A stretch of 64,000 nt of DNA from Colwellia sp. 39_35_sub15_T18. Its GTDB lineage: Bacteria; Pseudomonadota; Gammaproteobacteria; Enterobacterales; Alteromonadaceae. The notes under the pieces were generated by a model that ran no database searches, had not been told where the DNA came from, and was given only the letters and a program-made list of their open reading frames with translations. Shown here one piece after another: positions 1 through 10,968 of the stretch. How positions within the stretch are numbered: position 1 is the first letter of the stretch; each line of letters opens with the position of its first letter. Location: contig MAAE01000016.1 of NCBI GenBank assembly GCA_002162675.1, positions 1-64,000 on the forward strand, in the 5' to 3' direction. Made by a program: the position numbers and the translations under genes.

Positions 1-124
1 AATGCTCACCTTCACCACAGGGTAAAAAGGGTAATTGCTCAAATACTTTAAAATCACTGGGCTGACTTCTTAGTAGCCCGGCTGATGCTGGTTTACCATG
101 TAAAAAGCTAAGTTCTGGTAACAT
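1..124 (-). CDS. truD: tRNA pseudouridine synthase D, N-terminal fragment
   Basis: The first 41 codons of a minus-strand gene that runs off the left edge. The ATG is at 124-122, with AAGGAA just upstream as ribosome binding site. The peptide begins MLPELSFLHGKP, and further on has SAGLLRSQPSDFKVFE and a GEGEH. This matches the start of TruD (E. coli: tyrosine/leucine-histidine-glycine-lysine-proline, then LLKANPEDF and DGEGEH). TruD makes pseudouridine 13 in tRNA-Glu. It follows ispF, as in other gammaproteobacteria (ftsB-ispD-ispF-truD). Only the start is visible, so the catalytic residues cannot be checked. Confidence 0.85.
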   Translation of the reverse strand, partial: MLPELSFLHGKPASAGLLRSQPSDFKVFEQLPFLPCGEGEH

Positions 125-180
125 TATTTTCCTTAAATGATCACGCTGTAGTTATTGTACTGTGCTACTTAAAAGCAGCA

Positions 181-693
181 TTAAACACTTTGTAGTTCTT
201 GCATAGGCGGCATCGCTTGCGCAATAGGAATAAGTAGCACAACACTGTGCACCGCTACCCCTTCTTTACGTCCAACATAGCCCAGTTTTTCAGTGGTCGT
301 CGCTTTAACATTAATTTGGTCAATATGGCAGCTTAAGTCTTCAGTCAAACACTCCCGCATCGCTAATAAGTGTGGTGCCATTTTTGGCGCTTGGGCAACA
401 ATAGTGAGATCAGCATTACCCAACTGATAGCCTTTTTCTGTCATTAAATGAACAACGTGGCGTAATAAAATACGACTAGAGATGTTCTTATATTGACCGT
501 CGGTGTCAGGAAAATGATTGCCAATATCAGCCAAACACAACGCCCCTAAAATAGCATCACAAAGCGCATGAATAGCGACATCACCATCAGAATGAGCAAT
601 AAAACCTTGCTCAAAAGGCACTGCTACTCCTGCTAATATTAGTGGCCCAGAGCCGCCAAATTGATGTACGTCAAAACCGTGTCCTATGCGCAT
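181..693 (-). CDS. ispF: 2-C-methyl-D-erythritol 2,4-cyclodiphosphate synthase
   Basis: IspF of the cytoplasmic MEP isoprenoid pathway closes CDP-methylerythritol 2-phosphate to the cyclodiphosphate and releases CMP. The N-terminal [10 protein letters not shown] gives metal ligands Asp8 and His10, and His42 follows in the segment [10 protein letters not shown]. The region [13 protein letters not shown] near residue 130 is the conserved CMP-contact segment. At 170 aa it is about 10 residues longer than the usual ~159, with the extra residues in a C-terminal tail. Its start lies inside the end of ispD (10-nt overlap), so the two are probably translationally coupled. All key residues seen are intact. 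Confidence 0.97.
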   Translation of the reverse strand: MRIGHGFDVHQFGGSGPLILAGVAVPFEQGFIAHSDGDVAIHALCDAILGALCLADIGNHFPDTDGQYKNISSRILLRHVVHLMTEKGYQLGNADLTIVAQAPKMAPHLLAMRECLTEDLSCHIDQINVKATTTEKLGYVGRKEGVAVHSVVLLIPIAQAMPPMQELQSV

Positions 694-1436
694 CTGTTTT
701 CCTCTTCTTTACGTTGCTGGTTAAGGTAGAAAGCAGCTAAAGCCAAATCTTCGGGACGAGTAATTTTTATATTTTCTCGGCTCGATGACACTAATAAGCT
801 AGGCAAACCTGCCAGTTCAATTGCCGAAGACTCATCGGTTATTGGTATGCCATGACATAACGCTTGCTCAATAGCGCTTTTCAACTCAATAGTTTTATAC
901 ATTTGTGGTGTTAGTGCCTGCCATAAGCAACTACGATCTATGGTGCTAAACACTTTAGCCGTTGAGCCTGCGCTTGAGTTTGTGCTTGGACTCTCACTTT
1001 GCTTAATAGTATCCACTACCTGCGCCGCTAATAAGCCGCCCGAGTTTTGACTTAAGCATTGCTCAATAAGTAGATCAATGTCTTGATGACTAACACAGGG
1101 GCGAGCAGCATCATGTACCAACACCCAAGGAAATTGAGTTTCATCAACTGCACATAAGCCATTGAGTACCGAGTCAACCCGCTCTTTCCCCCCTGACACG
1201 CAGACAACATCAGGATTATTGGCTAACATTGTTTGCGCAAAGTAATCATCGTCATCACTTAATGTTAAAATTATTTTGGCTACTTTTTTATGACTCAATA
1301 AACGATTAACCGTATGAACTAAAATAGCTTCATCATTAATCTTTAAATATTGTTTCGGGCATGGCGCTAACATACGTTTGCCAACGCCTGCTGCAGGTAC
1401 AACAACGATAAATTGCTGGTTAAATGCCTCAACCAT
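684..1436 (-). CDS. ispD: 2-C-methyl-D-erythritol 4-phosphate cytidylyltransferase
   Basis: IspD couples CTP to methylerythritol 4-phosphate, the third step of the MEP pathway. Residues 12-23 read [12 protein letters not shown], the glycine-rich nucleotide-binding loop, followed by [13 protein letters not shown] in the middle of the protein is the family signature around the Mg-binding Asp. TDESSAIE and IKITRPEDL near the C terminus also fit. The length (250 aa) is slightly above the usual ~236. A good AAGGAAG ribosome site precedes the ATG at 1436. It lies downstream of ftsB and overlaps ispF, the usual gammaproteobacterial order. Confidence 0.97.
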   Translation of the reverse strand: MVEAFNQQFIVVVPAAGVGKRMLAPCPKQYLKINDEAILVHTVNRLLSHKKVAKIILTLSDDDDYFAQTMLANNPDVVCVSGGKERVDSVLNGLCAVDETQFPWVLVHDAARPCVSHQDIDLLIEQCLSQNSGGLLAAQVVDTIKQSESPSTNSSAGSTAKVFSTIDRSCLWQALTPQMYKTIELKSAIEQALCHGIPITDESSAIELAGLPSLLVSSSRENIKITRPEDLALAAFYLNQQRKEEENRCA

Positions 1437-1468
1437 TAACGTACTTCCTTGGGTGAATTGAATTAATT

Positions 1469-1765
1469 TTAATTATTTTTACCGCGAGTATTTTTACTGG
1501 GTATTAGGCGGAAAAACGTTTCATGTTCTTTGATCATGCCCAACTCATTGCGAGCACGTTCTTCAATCGCTTCACTACCTAATTTCAAATCATCGGTATC
1601 TGCATAAAGTAGCTTATTACGCTGTTGCAGTTTCTCATTCGCGGTTTGCTGCCGGCTAACATCTTCTTGCAAAGCAAAATAATCAGGCACACTATTCTTA
1701 CCAAACCAAAGGCGGTATTGTAATAAAGCTAAGAGGATCAGCAAAAGTATGGTAAATGCCCGCAT
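1469..1765 (-). CDS. ftsB: Cell division protein FtsB
   Basis: FtsB is a small bitopic divisome protein that joins FtsL and FtsQ and helps activate septal wall synthesis. It has a short cytoplasmic N terminus, one membrane segment (about residues 3-20, AFTILLLILLALLQYRLWF), then a coiled coil (about 28-65). The conserved ALEERAR-type segment is present as AIEERARNELGMI, followed by ETFFRLIP. I chose the ATG at 1765 (98 aa) over the longer frame from 1783. The shorter form matches the E. coli N terminus and has AGG at good spacing. The gene is next to ispD as usual, but the ftsB-eno junction is interrupted by an extra gene. Confidence 0.95.
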   Translation of the reverse strand: MRAFTILLLILLALLQYRLWFGKNSVPDYFALQEDVSRQQTANEKLQQRNKLLYADTDDLKLGSEAIEERARNELGMIKEHETFFRLIPSKNTRGKNN

Positions 1766-1822
1766 AAAACCTAAAAAACACATAAAAACGTTACAATTTT
1801 TACTATTATATGGACTTATTAT

Positions 1823-2485
1823 TTATAAGGCTAATGGTTGTTTAAAGTCTTTCCAGTTAATGGCACAAGAAAGCAATAACTCTCGTAAGGAAGGGATAAC
1901 AGGTCTTAATTTTGTTGTACTCTGATGATGTTGCCAGCGGTGACCGGCACAAGCAGCTAGCATAACTTTTTTATTCGGCTTTAATAAGCGTCTCGCATTA
2001 ACATTGGCTGTGGTTTGCTCAGGTAAAGGCGTTAATGAAAACCAACCTGAAACATTGGTTCTAATACGATTTTTATCAAGATCAAGGCCGTCAATACAAT
2101 CGACAATAATATGATCACCAACCAGCACTGGCGCCACTAAACCGAGTATTGGCTTATTCGCGTTGTTCAGTAACGCCAAATACCATGAGGAAATAACGCT
2201 ATCGTCTTCTCCAGCTAAGGGTAAGTGGCTGCTTTGTTTCGCCGACCACGTTGCATTTTGTACATCTAACGCTAATGGCGAGTGCTTTTGCTCATTTACC
2301 TTTATCATTAAATTTGCGGTTCTATTAATATAATGAGATAAACTTTTTAAACGCCCTTGAACGCCTTTAGTCGTGGTTATTTCAGCATTAGCAAGCAAAC
2401 GCAGCTCTCGTTCATAGAGCGCATTACATATTTCAGCAAAATCATTATTTTGCTTGTTATCTTGCCAAAGGGACGATTGTGTCAT
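1823..2485 (-). CDS. Unrecognised 220-aa protein between eno and ftsB
   Basis: I do not recognise this family. The protein is soluble-looking, with no signal peptide or membrane segment. The N-terminal part (about 10-60) looks helical, including the segment ELRLLANAEIT. The middle has SSWYLALLNN and a beta-rich stretch around VLVGDHIIVDCIDG. The C-terminal 40 residues carry a basic, histidine-containing part (GHRWQHH) and a final helical segment ending in PLAL. It lies in the same orientation between eno and ftsB, genes that are often adjacent in gammaproteobacteria. Base composition looks like its neighbours. It is most likely a lineage-restricted gene. Coding status is supported by length, intergenic fit and a stop-free frame. 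Confidence 0.6.
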   Translation of the reverse strand: MTQSSLWQDNKQNNDFAEICNALYERELRLLANAEITTTKGVQGRLKSLSHYINRTANLMIKVNEQKHSPLALDVQNATWSAKQSSHLPLAGEDDSVISSWYLALLNNANKPILGLVAPVLVGDHIIVDCIDGLDLDKNRIRTNVSGWFSLTPLPEQTTANVNARRLLKPNKKVMLAACAGHRWQHHQSTTKLRPVIPSLRELLLSCAINWKDFKQPLAL

Positions 2486-2554
2486 CAGGTGTTAAAAATC
2501 AAACAGTTATCGCTTAAGCATACTTGATTGTGACGAAAAGATAAAATTTCCCAT

Positions 2555-2582
2555 AAAAAAACCGAGTCTTCGCAGACTCGGT
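2555..2582 (-). terminator. Rho-independent terminator after eno
   Basis: A perfect 9-bp inverted repeat (ACCGAGTCT / AGACTCGGT, loop TCGC) at 2561-2582 is preceded on the plus strand by a run of A at 2555-2560. On the minus strand this is a GC-containing hairpin followed by a T run, placed about 130 nt after the eno stop codon. It therefore separates eno from the downstream unrecognised gene. Confidence 0.9.
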
Positions 2583-2623
2583 TCACTCAAACCTATATAA
2601 CCAATCAAATTAAAGCTAGTTAG

Positions 2624-2675
2624 TTCAAGAGCAAGGCACTTGCACGGAGTTGACGGGTGCAATGAGTACAAGTAA
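2624..2675. repeat. Copy 1 of a dispersed intergenic repeat (GCACGGAGTTGACG family)
   Basis: This segment shares the blocks CAAGGC, TGCACGGAGTTGACG and CAATGAGTACA, in the same order and spacing, with 42259-42300. Both copies lie just downstream of a minus-strand gene (eno here, nqrF there) and have the same orientation relative to it. This copy sits between the eno stop codon and the eno terminator, so it would be part of the eno transcript. No reading frame explains the similarity. Confidence 0.75.
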
Positions 2676-2710
2676 CTCTGCTATTGTGCTAAGTAGCAAA
2701 AATTTTGTGG

Positions 2711-4030
<1,320 letters not shown>

Positions 4031-4063
4031 TTACAAACTTTAAAATTAAATATCGTCTAAAAT

Positions 4064-4090
4064 AAAAAACCGCAGCACTTGGCTACGGTT
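4064..4090 (-). terminator. Weak hairpin between pyrG and eno
   Basis: AACCG-c-AG and CT-a-CGGTT at 4068-4090 form an interrupted stem, with an A run at 4064-4069 that is a T run on the minus strand. It lies directly after the pyrG stop codon. The stem has a mismatch, so it may be a partial terminator that lets some pyrG transcript continue into eno, or may be inactive. Confidence 0.5.
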
Positions 4091-4105
4091 TGTAATTATG
4101 TTGAA

Positions 4106-5800
<1,695 letters not shown>

Positions 5801-6033
5801 TTACCAAGTAAATGACTGACTTATCGCCAGCAACTGCCGGTTATTTTAGTTAAGAAAACACTAAAATACGCATGAATGGCAAGGAAAATATAAATAAAGC
5901 AGGACGGGAAAGCATTATACTGAAAACCAAGACCAACAACAATAACAACAAGCTATTCAATAGAAAAAATAAGCGTTTTTTTATCAAGTATAAATCGTTA
6001 TGATACTGAGATGTTTCTCTATATGGATGTCCT

Positions 6034-6645
6034 ATGAAAAACCAATTAAAAAATGTCTTATCAGCTATCGATGATATTAACAGTAAAGATGTCAATATCA
6101 CTCTATCAGACGGTGAACAGCACCCTAAAGAATTGATATATGGTCAACGAATGACGGCCTGCTTAACGCAGCATTGGCCACAAGCAAGCGAGCTATTACA
6201 AATAGCTGTACGCGCTCAGCATGTTAAACGTTGGCATTTAAAACGCAGTGAATTTGAACAAGGCAAGGCTGGCTATTATCAATGGCGTATTGCTTTAGGA
6301 AAGTTTCATGCTGAACTAACCGCAACCACCATGCAAAAACTTGGTTATAGCGCAGAGCAAGCAGCACAAACGGCTTCAATTATTTGCAAAGAAAACTTAA
6401 GAGATAAAAGTTCTAGCCAACTCAACTCAGATAGCCAAACGTTAGAAGACGTGGCTTGTTTAGTCTTTCTTGAACATTATTTTGATGACTTTGCTAGTCA
6501 ATATATCGAAAAAGACAACGAAGCTAAAATTGTTCGTATTGTGCAATTAACCTGGAAGAAAATGTCGGAAGATGCTCATAATATTGCCCTGAAATTGACT
6601 TTACCTGAGCATTTATCTGCGCTAGTAGCAAAAGCACTTGCTTAG
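6034..6645 (+). CDS. DUF4202 family protein
   Basis: The sequence carries the complete DUF4202 pattern. An N-terminal AIDDINSKDV is followed by PKELIYGQRMT, then AVRAQHVKRW and the basic WHLKRSEFEQGKAGYYQWR. Next come the helix around ALGKFHAELTA, KENLRD, and the acidic LEDVACLVFLEHYFDDF followed by WKKMSEDAHNIAL. The His and Asp/Glu residues in these blocks (AQH, KFHAE, LEDVACLVFLEH) suggest a metal-binding, HD-like helical fold, but that is inference; the biochemical role is unknown to me. The only plus-strand gene between pyrG and the ybaN-like gene. At 203 aa it is complete. Confidence 0.88.
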   Translation: MKNQLKNVLSAIDDINSKDVNITLSDGEQHPKELIYGQRMTACLTQHWPQASELLQIAVRAQHVKRWHLKRSEFEQGKAGYYQWRIALGKFHAELTATTMQKLGYSAEQAAQTASIICKENLRDKSSSQLNSDSQTLEDVACLVFLEHYFDDFASQYIEKDNEAKIVRIVQLTWKKMSEDAHNIALKLTLPEHLSALVAKALA

Positions 6646-6694
6646 TGTAGATGTTTTAAAAAATCAACCTCTGGAAAGCACTATGCTATGGTGA

Positions 6695-7150
6695 TCACTT
6701 ACTAATAGGTAAGCGCCATAAAAAGATAAAAGGCCCAATGACTAACAGCATGACAAGCGCTGTTAGCATCATACTCTGAAGTAAAAACCCCGACCAAAAC
6801 ACTGATAAAACAATGGTTAATAGCGCTATTCTTTTGGCCTTCCGTGGAATACTGCGATGCTGTTGCCATTCATGAATAAGTGGTCCAAAAGTTTTATTAT
6901 TAAGTAATTTTTTCTGCATTCGCGGTGACGATTTTGCAAAACAAGCCGTGGCCATAATAAGAAAAACAGTGGTCGGTAAAATAGGCAATATTGCCCCTAA
7001 TATGGCTAAGCCCACACATAACAGTCCCGCTATTTTCCAACAAAGAACCTTTATTTTACTGCGAGTAGAAATAGGTACAGGACACTCATCTATTACTAAA
7101 GACTCTATGACCATGGTTGGTTTTATTACTGATTGCTGGTTCTGCTCCAC
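6695..7150 (-). CDS. DUF454 (YbaN-like) inner-membrane protein
   Basis: A small membrane protein of the DUF454/YbaN family, function unknown. Family features are the hydrophobic hairpin with two proline-containing turns (GLAILGAILPILPTTVF, residues ~47-63), then ACFAKSSPRMQKKLLNNKTFGP, then HRSIPRKAKRIALLT, and a C-terminal hydrophobic stretch of about 35 residues. The N-terminal 35 residues form an extra cytoplasmic tail compared with short relatives. The start is a GTG at 7150 with GGAG seven bases upstream. It follows the methyltransferase gene by 17 nt, so they are probably co-transcribed. Confidence 0.85.
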   Translation of the reverse strand: MEQNQQSVIKPTMVIESLVIDECPVPISTRSKIKVLCWKIAGLLCVGLAILGAILPILPTTVFLIMATACFAKSSPRMQKKLLNNKTFGPLIHEWQQHRSIPRKAKRIALLTIVLSVFWSGFLLQSMMLTALVMLLVIGPFIFLWRLPISK

Positions 7151-7167
7151 AACTTACTCCCTATTTT

Positions 7168-7794
7168 TCATCCATTGTCGTATGTCGAATTAGCCTTATT
7201 TACTCTGACTTTATTGTTGGTATCTCGGCTTTTTCTAATCAAGGTGGTATCACTTGCAGTCTGGTTTTTATTAATTAATGACTTTGCTAATCGGTCGTAA
7301 AGTAAAACATTCACTGAAGCCGCTAAATTCATACATCCCACAGTAGGCACGTAAACGACATCATCAGCGTTATCAATTACTTTTTGGCTAATAGTGCCAT
7401 CTTCTGGACCAAAAATATAAAGCGCCTGATCAGGGTGTTGAAAATGTGGCAGCGGTATTGCGCCTTCCACTAGATCTACACAAATAACTTTAGTTGCTTG
7501 TGGCAAATTGTCCAGTATTGCCTTAACATTTTCAAAATCATCTATCGCCTGTAATGGAATTTTATCACGGGCATTTTTGGTGTCGGTATTATGTTTTGAG
7601 CCATTAAACTTTACTGCATTGGCATAACGTTGCCCGGTATAAAGTACTTGTTCAACACTATAACAACCCGCTGCACGCATGACTGCGCCAACATTACTAG
7701 GACTTTTAGGATTAGTTAAGCCTATGGTTACGTGGCTGTTTTCAACCTGTAGACTTTTTCCTAAAGCAATCGTTGATAATAAAAGTTTGGTCAT
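7168..7794 (-). CDS. SpoU/TrmH-family RNA 2'-O-methyltransferase
   Basis: A SPOUT-fold RNA ribose methyltransferase. The knot-forming motifs are visible: motif 1 as LTNPKSPSNVGAVMRAAGC (residues ~27-45) with the catalytic-type Asn and Arg, motif 2 as LYIFGPEDG, and motif 3 as VYVPTVGCMNLAASVNVLLYDRL. There is no N-terminal L30-like substrate-binding domain, and the last ~35 residues are a polar, basic tail that could contact RNA. Which nucleotide it modifies cannot be told from sequence. It lies 12 nt after mazG, in the relA-mazG direction, and is not usually part of that cluster. Confidence 0.85.
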   Translation of the reverse strand: MTKLLLSTIALGKSLQVENSHVTIGLTNPKSPSNVGAVMRAAGCYSVEQVLYTGQRYANAVKFNGSKHNTDTKNARDKIPLQAIDDFENVKAILDNLPQATKVICVDLVEGAIPLPHFQHPDQALYIFGPEDGTISQKVIDNADDVVYVPTVGCMNLAASVNVLLYDRLAKSLINKNQTASDTTLIRKSRDTNNKVRVNKANSTYDNG

Positions 7795-7806
7795 TATCTC
7801 TCTCGG

Positions 7807-8613
7807 TTATTTTTCTTGTTTTTTTACTTGTTGCCAATATTGCTCTAATTGCTCTAAATCATGTTGGGCAAAACTCTGCCCTGATTGACTGACTTGTGCT
7901 TCGACACCATGAAAGCGTTTAGTAAATTTTTGATTAGCACGGCGCAACAATGTTTCGGGATCTTGCTTGGCATGACGACATAAATTCACCACAGCAAACA
8001 TTAAATCGCCAATTTCTTCCCCTAAAGCGGCTTGATTAATGTCTTCAGCCGCTAATTCTTCTCTTACTTCCAAAACCTCTTCTTCAATTTTTGCAAAAAC
8101 ATCATTAATATCATGCCAATCAAAACCCACGTGTGAACAACGTTTTTGAATTTTTGCCGCTTGCGATAAGGCGGGTAAATTTTTCGGAATATCAGCAAGA
8201 ATACTAAGCTCTGCCTGATTATTCTTAGCTTGGCGCTCGCTGGCTTTCTCATTTTCCCAGTTCGCTTTTATTTGCGCATCAGTGCTTAAATCAGCATCAC
8301 TGAAAACATGGGGGTGACGACGAATAAGCTTTTCACAAATAGCGGCAACAACACTATCAAAATCAAACAACTGTTGCTCTTGACCAAGTTGGCTATAGAA
8401 AATCACTTGAAATAACAAATCACCTAGCTCTTTATTGAGTTCGGCAAAATCATTTTGTTCTATGGCATCAACCACTTCATAAGCTTCTTCAATGGTATGG
8501 GCGGTAATTGAGGCGAAGTTTTGTTTAACATCCCAAGGACAACCGGTATTTGGATCACGAAGCTTGGTCATAATCCAACGGAGTTTTTCTATTGATGGTG
8601 CTTTATTTAACAT
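7807..8613 (-). CDS. mazG: Nucleoside triphosphate pyrophosphohydrolase
   Basis: MazG hydrolyses NTPs and dNTPs to monophosphates and pyrophosphate, and in E. coli it counters RelA-driven effects. There are two tandem MazG domains. The N-terminal one shows CPWDVKQNFASI, the metal-binding EEAYEVVDAIE and KELGDLLFQVIFYSQL. The C-terminal one shows EEEVLEVREEL and EEIGDLMFAVVNLCRH. The length, 268 aa, matches the E. coli protein (263). It lies 59 nt after relA, the common order. A short frame inside it (8064-8252) is a shadow. Confidence 0.95.
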   Translation of the reverse strand: MLNKAPSIEKLRWIMTKLRDPNTGCPWDVKQNFASITAHTIEEAYEVVDAIEQNDFAELNKELGDLLFQVIFYSQLGQEQQLFDFDSVVAAICEKLIRRHPHVFSDADLSTDAQIKANWENEKASERQAKNNQAELSILADIPKNLPALSQAAKIQKRCSHVGFDWHDINDVFAKIEEEVLEVREELAAEDINQAALGEEIGDLMFAVVNLCRHAKQDPETLLRRANQKFTKRFHGVEAQVSQSGQSFAQHDLEQLEQYWQQVKKQEK

Positions 8614-8672
8614 TTAAATCTCAAATTTTTATCATTTAGGCTCTATAAGTTTTCGACATCCTAAAGAGCGTT

Positions 8673-10922
8673 CTACAATCGTTTTACTTCAACAACATCA
8701 TCAAGTTGTCGTAGTTTATCTAGCACTCTGGTGAGTAACTCGCTACTAGTCACTTCCATTTTCACCGTCATACTCATGGTTTGTTTAGCGCTATCACTGT
8801 GGCTTTCAATGCCGACGATGCTCACTTTTTCATTGGCAATAATGGTGGATATATCACGAAATAATCCTTGCCTGTCACTGGCAATAATTTGTGTGCTTGC
8901 TTGATAACTTTGCTTATCATCAATGCCCCACTGCACTTCTACTTCCCTTTCAGGTTGTTGATTTAGCGCGTTAGCGAGTTGTTCACAATCAACCCTGTGT
9001 ACAGAAATACCACGACCTTGGGTGATAAAGCCTAAAATGTTATCACCCGGTACAGGCGAGCAACATTTAGCCATGTGGGTGAGTAAATTACCAACCCCTG
9101 ACACCGTGATACCATTATTGTCTGACGAGGTTTTCTTATCTATTGACGGTTGCTTCACTAAGCTTTGTGGGTCGATTTCAGCGGCTGGTTTTAACTTACC
9201 ATCCAATAGCACAAAATAATTAACAACTTGCTGTAAGCGAGCATTACCTGAGCCTATCGCCGCATATAAATCATCAATAGTTTTCACATTAAAGCGTGCT
9301 ACTACTTCTTTAAAATCTGCTTGATTAATCGCTACCTGGCTTAATTTAGCGAGTTCACCTTCAAGTAACTCTTTACCTTGTGCAAGGTATTTGTCTCGAT
9401 CTTGCAGCTTGAAGAAATGCTGAACTTTCGCTCTCGCTCTTGATGAATGAATATAATTTAAATTTGGATTCAACCAATCACGGCTTGGATTTGCTTGTTT
9501 ACTGGTGAGTATTTCAACTTGATCGCCCGTTTGTAATCGATGAGTAAAAGGCACAATTTTGCCAAATACTTTAGCGCCAATACAGCAATGCCCAACATTG
9601 GAATGAATATAGTAGGCAAAATCTAACGGTGTTGCCCCCATTGGCAAGTCAATAACATCGCCCCCAGGCGTGAATACATAAATTCTATCTTCAAAGACTT
9701 GGCTGCGTAATTCTTCAAGCAATGCGCCACTTTCGGAAACGTCATCTTGCCATTGAAGAATTTTCCTTAACCAGCCAACTTTTTCATCAAAGCTAGCCGC
9801 TTTATCATTACTTTTACCCTTTGCTGCGCCTTCTTTATAACGCCAATGCGCAGCAACACCGAGCTCGGCATCTTCATCCATTTGCTCCGTTCTTATTTGT
9901 ATTTCTATCGATTTGCCATCAGGGCCAAGGACGACGGTATGAATAGATTGATAACCATTGGGTTTTGGCGTGGCAACATAATCAGAAAACTCATTGCCTA
10001 AATGGCGCCACTGAGTATGGACAATACCTAAAGCTGAATAACAATCTTGAATTTCATCAACGACAATTCGCACGGCACGCACATCAAATAATTGCTCAAA
10101 ATCGAGCGACTTCTGCTGCATTTTTTTCCAGATACTGTAAATATGTTTGGGTCGGCCGTATACTGTGCCTTTGATGTGTAAATCTTGTAACTGCTGGTTT
10201 AAGTTACCAACAAAGTCACGCATATATTGTTCCCGATCAAGGCGAGTTTCATCTAACAATTTTGCTATTTTTTTATAAACTTGCGGATGAAGGTAGCGAA
10301 AAGAAATATCTTCCAATTCCCACTTCAGTTGGCCAATACCTAAACGATTAGCGAGTGGCGCGTAGATGTTGGCACTTTCTTTCGCGGCTAAAACACGGCT
10401 TTCTTCATCATTGTTTTTTTGGCTGCGTAAATCGCATAAACGCTCAGCAAGTTTAATAACCACAGCTCGTACATCTTCCACCATAGCCAATAACATACGA
10501 CGAATATTATCAATATTACCCGCGTTAACTTGAGTGGTACTGTTTTGAGTAATATTGCTGTGGCTAAGACCTTGCCCTTTACTTAGTTCTTTAATCGCCG
10601 CCATTTGCTCAACGCCTCGGCAAAGCAAAACAACCTCGTTGCTAAAATGCTCACTAACAAACTCTTTAGTAATGAATTCTTTTTCTAATAGAGGCGTCAA
10701 AAATGCCGCAATTAGTGAGTCTTTATCAAGATTAAGGGTTGATAAAATTTCCACCATTTCCATGGCTTTTAGCAAACAATCTTCACGCTTTTGAAAGCTG
10801 ACGGACACTGTTTGCCATAATTGTAGCAGTGCTTGCTGCTTACTTTCAGGCAAAGCAAGTTCAGCCAGCCAGTGCTGGAAAGTAGTACTAACAACTTGAT
10901 GAGATTTACGCACCGAAACCAT
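8673..10922 (-). CDS. relA: GTP pyrophosphokinase (ppGpp synthetase I)
   Basis: RelA makes (p)ppGpp on ribosomes that carry uncharged tRNA. Domain order: an N-terminal HD-like domain (about 40-190) in which the metal-binding His-Asp is not visible (FLTPLLEKEF at its expected place), so hydrolase activity is probably absent; a synthetase domain (about 240-390) with LFDVRAVRIV, YVATPKPNGYQSIH and IEIQIRTEQMDEDAELGVAAHW; a TGS domain (about 410-470) beginning RIYVFTPGGD; a zinc-finger-like region with AKCCSPVPGD; and a C-terminal ACT domain. The 749 aa are close to E. coli RelA (744). It lies between rlmD and mazG, the standard order. Confidence 0.97.
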   Translation of the reverse strand: MVSVRKSHQVVSTTFQHWLAELALPESKQQALLQLWQTVSVSFQKREDCLLKAMEMVEILSTLNLDKDSLIAAFLTPLLEKEFITKEFVSEHFSNEVVLLCRGVEQMAAIKELSKGQGLSHSNITQNSTTQVNAGNIDNIRRMLLAMVEDVRAVVIKLAERLCDLRSQKNNDEESRVLAAKESANIYAPLANRLGIGQLKWELEDISFRYLHPQVYKKIAKLLDETRLDREQYMRDFVGNLNQQLQDLHIKGTVYGRPKHIYSIWKKMQQKSLDFEQLFDVRAVRIVVDEIQDCYSALGIVHTQWRHLGNEFSDYVATPKPNGYQSIHTVVLGPDGKSIEIQIRTEQMDEDAELGVAAHWRYKEGAAKGKSNDKAASFDEKVGWLRKILQWQDDVSESGALLEELRSQVFEDRIYVFTPGGDVIDLPMGATPLDFAYYIHSNVGHCCIGAKVFGKIVPFTHRLQTGDQVEILTSKQANPSRDWLNPNLNYIHSSRARAKVQHFFKLQDRDKYLAQGKELLEGELAKLSQVAINQADFKEVVARFNVKTIDDLYAAIGSGNARLQQVVNYFVLLDGKLKPAAEIDPQSLVKQPSIDKKTSSDNNGITVSGVGNLLTHMAKCCSPVPGDNILGFITQGRGISVHRVDCEQLANALNQQPEREVEVQWGIDDKQSYQASTQIIASDRQGLFRDISTIIANEKVSIVGIESHSDSAKQTMSMTVKMEVTSSELLTRVLDKLRQLDDVVEVKRL

Positions 10923-10968
10923 GGGTTTTCCTTTATCGCAGCATGCGACAACTAATAATAATTAGATT

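Noticed and set aside
5850..6101. Hydrophobic 83-codon frame on the minus strand
   Set aside because: It overlaps the start of the DUF4202 gene on the opposite strand, has no family similarity and covers the region that should hold the promoters of pyrG and the DUF4202 gene.
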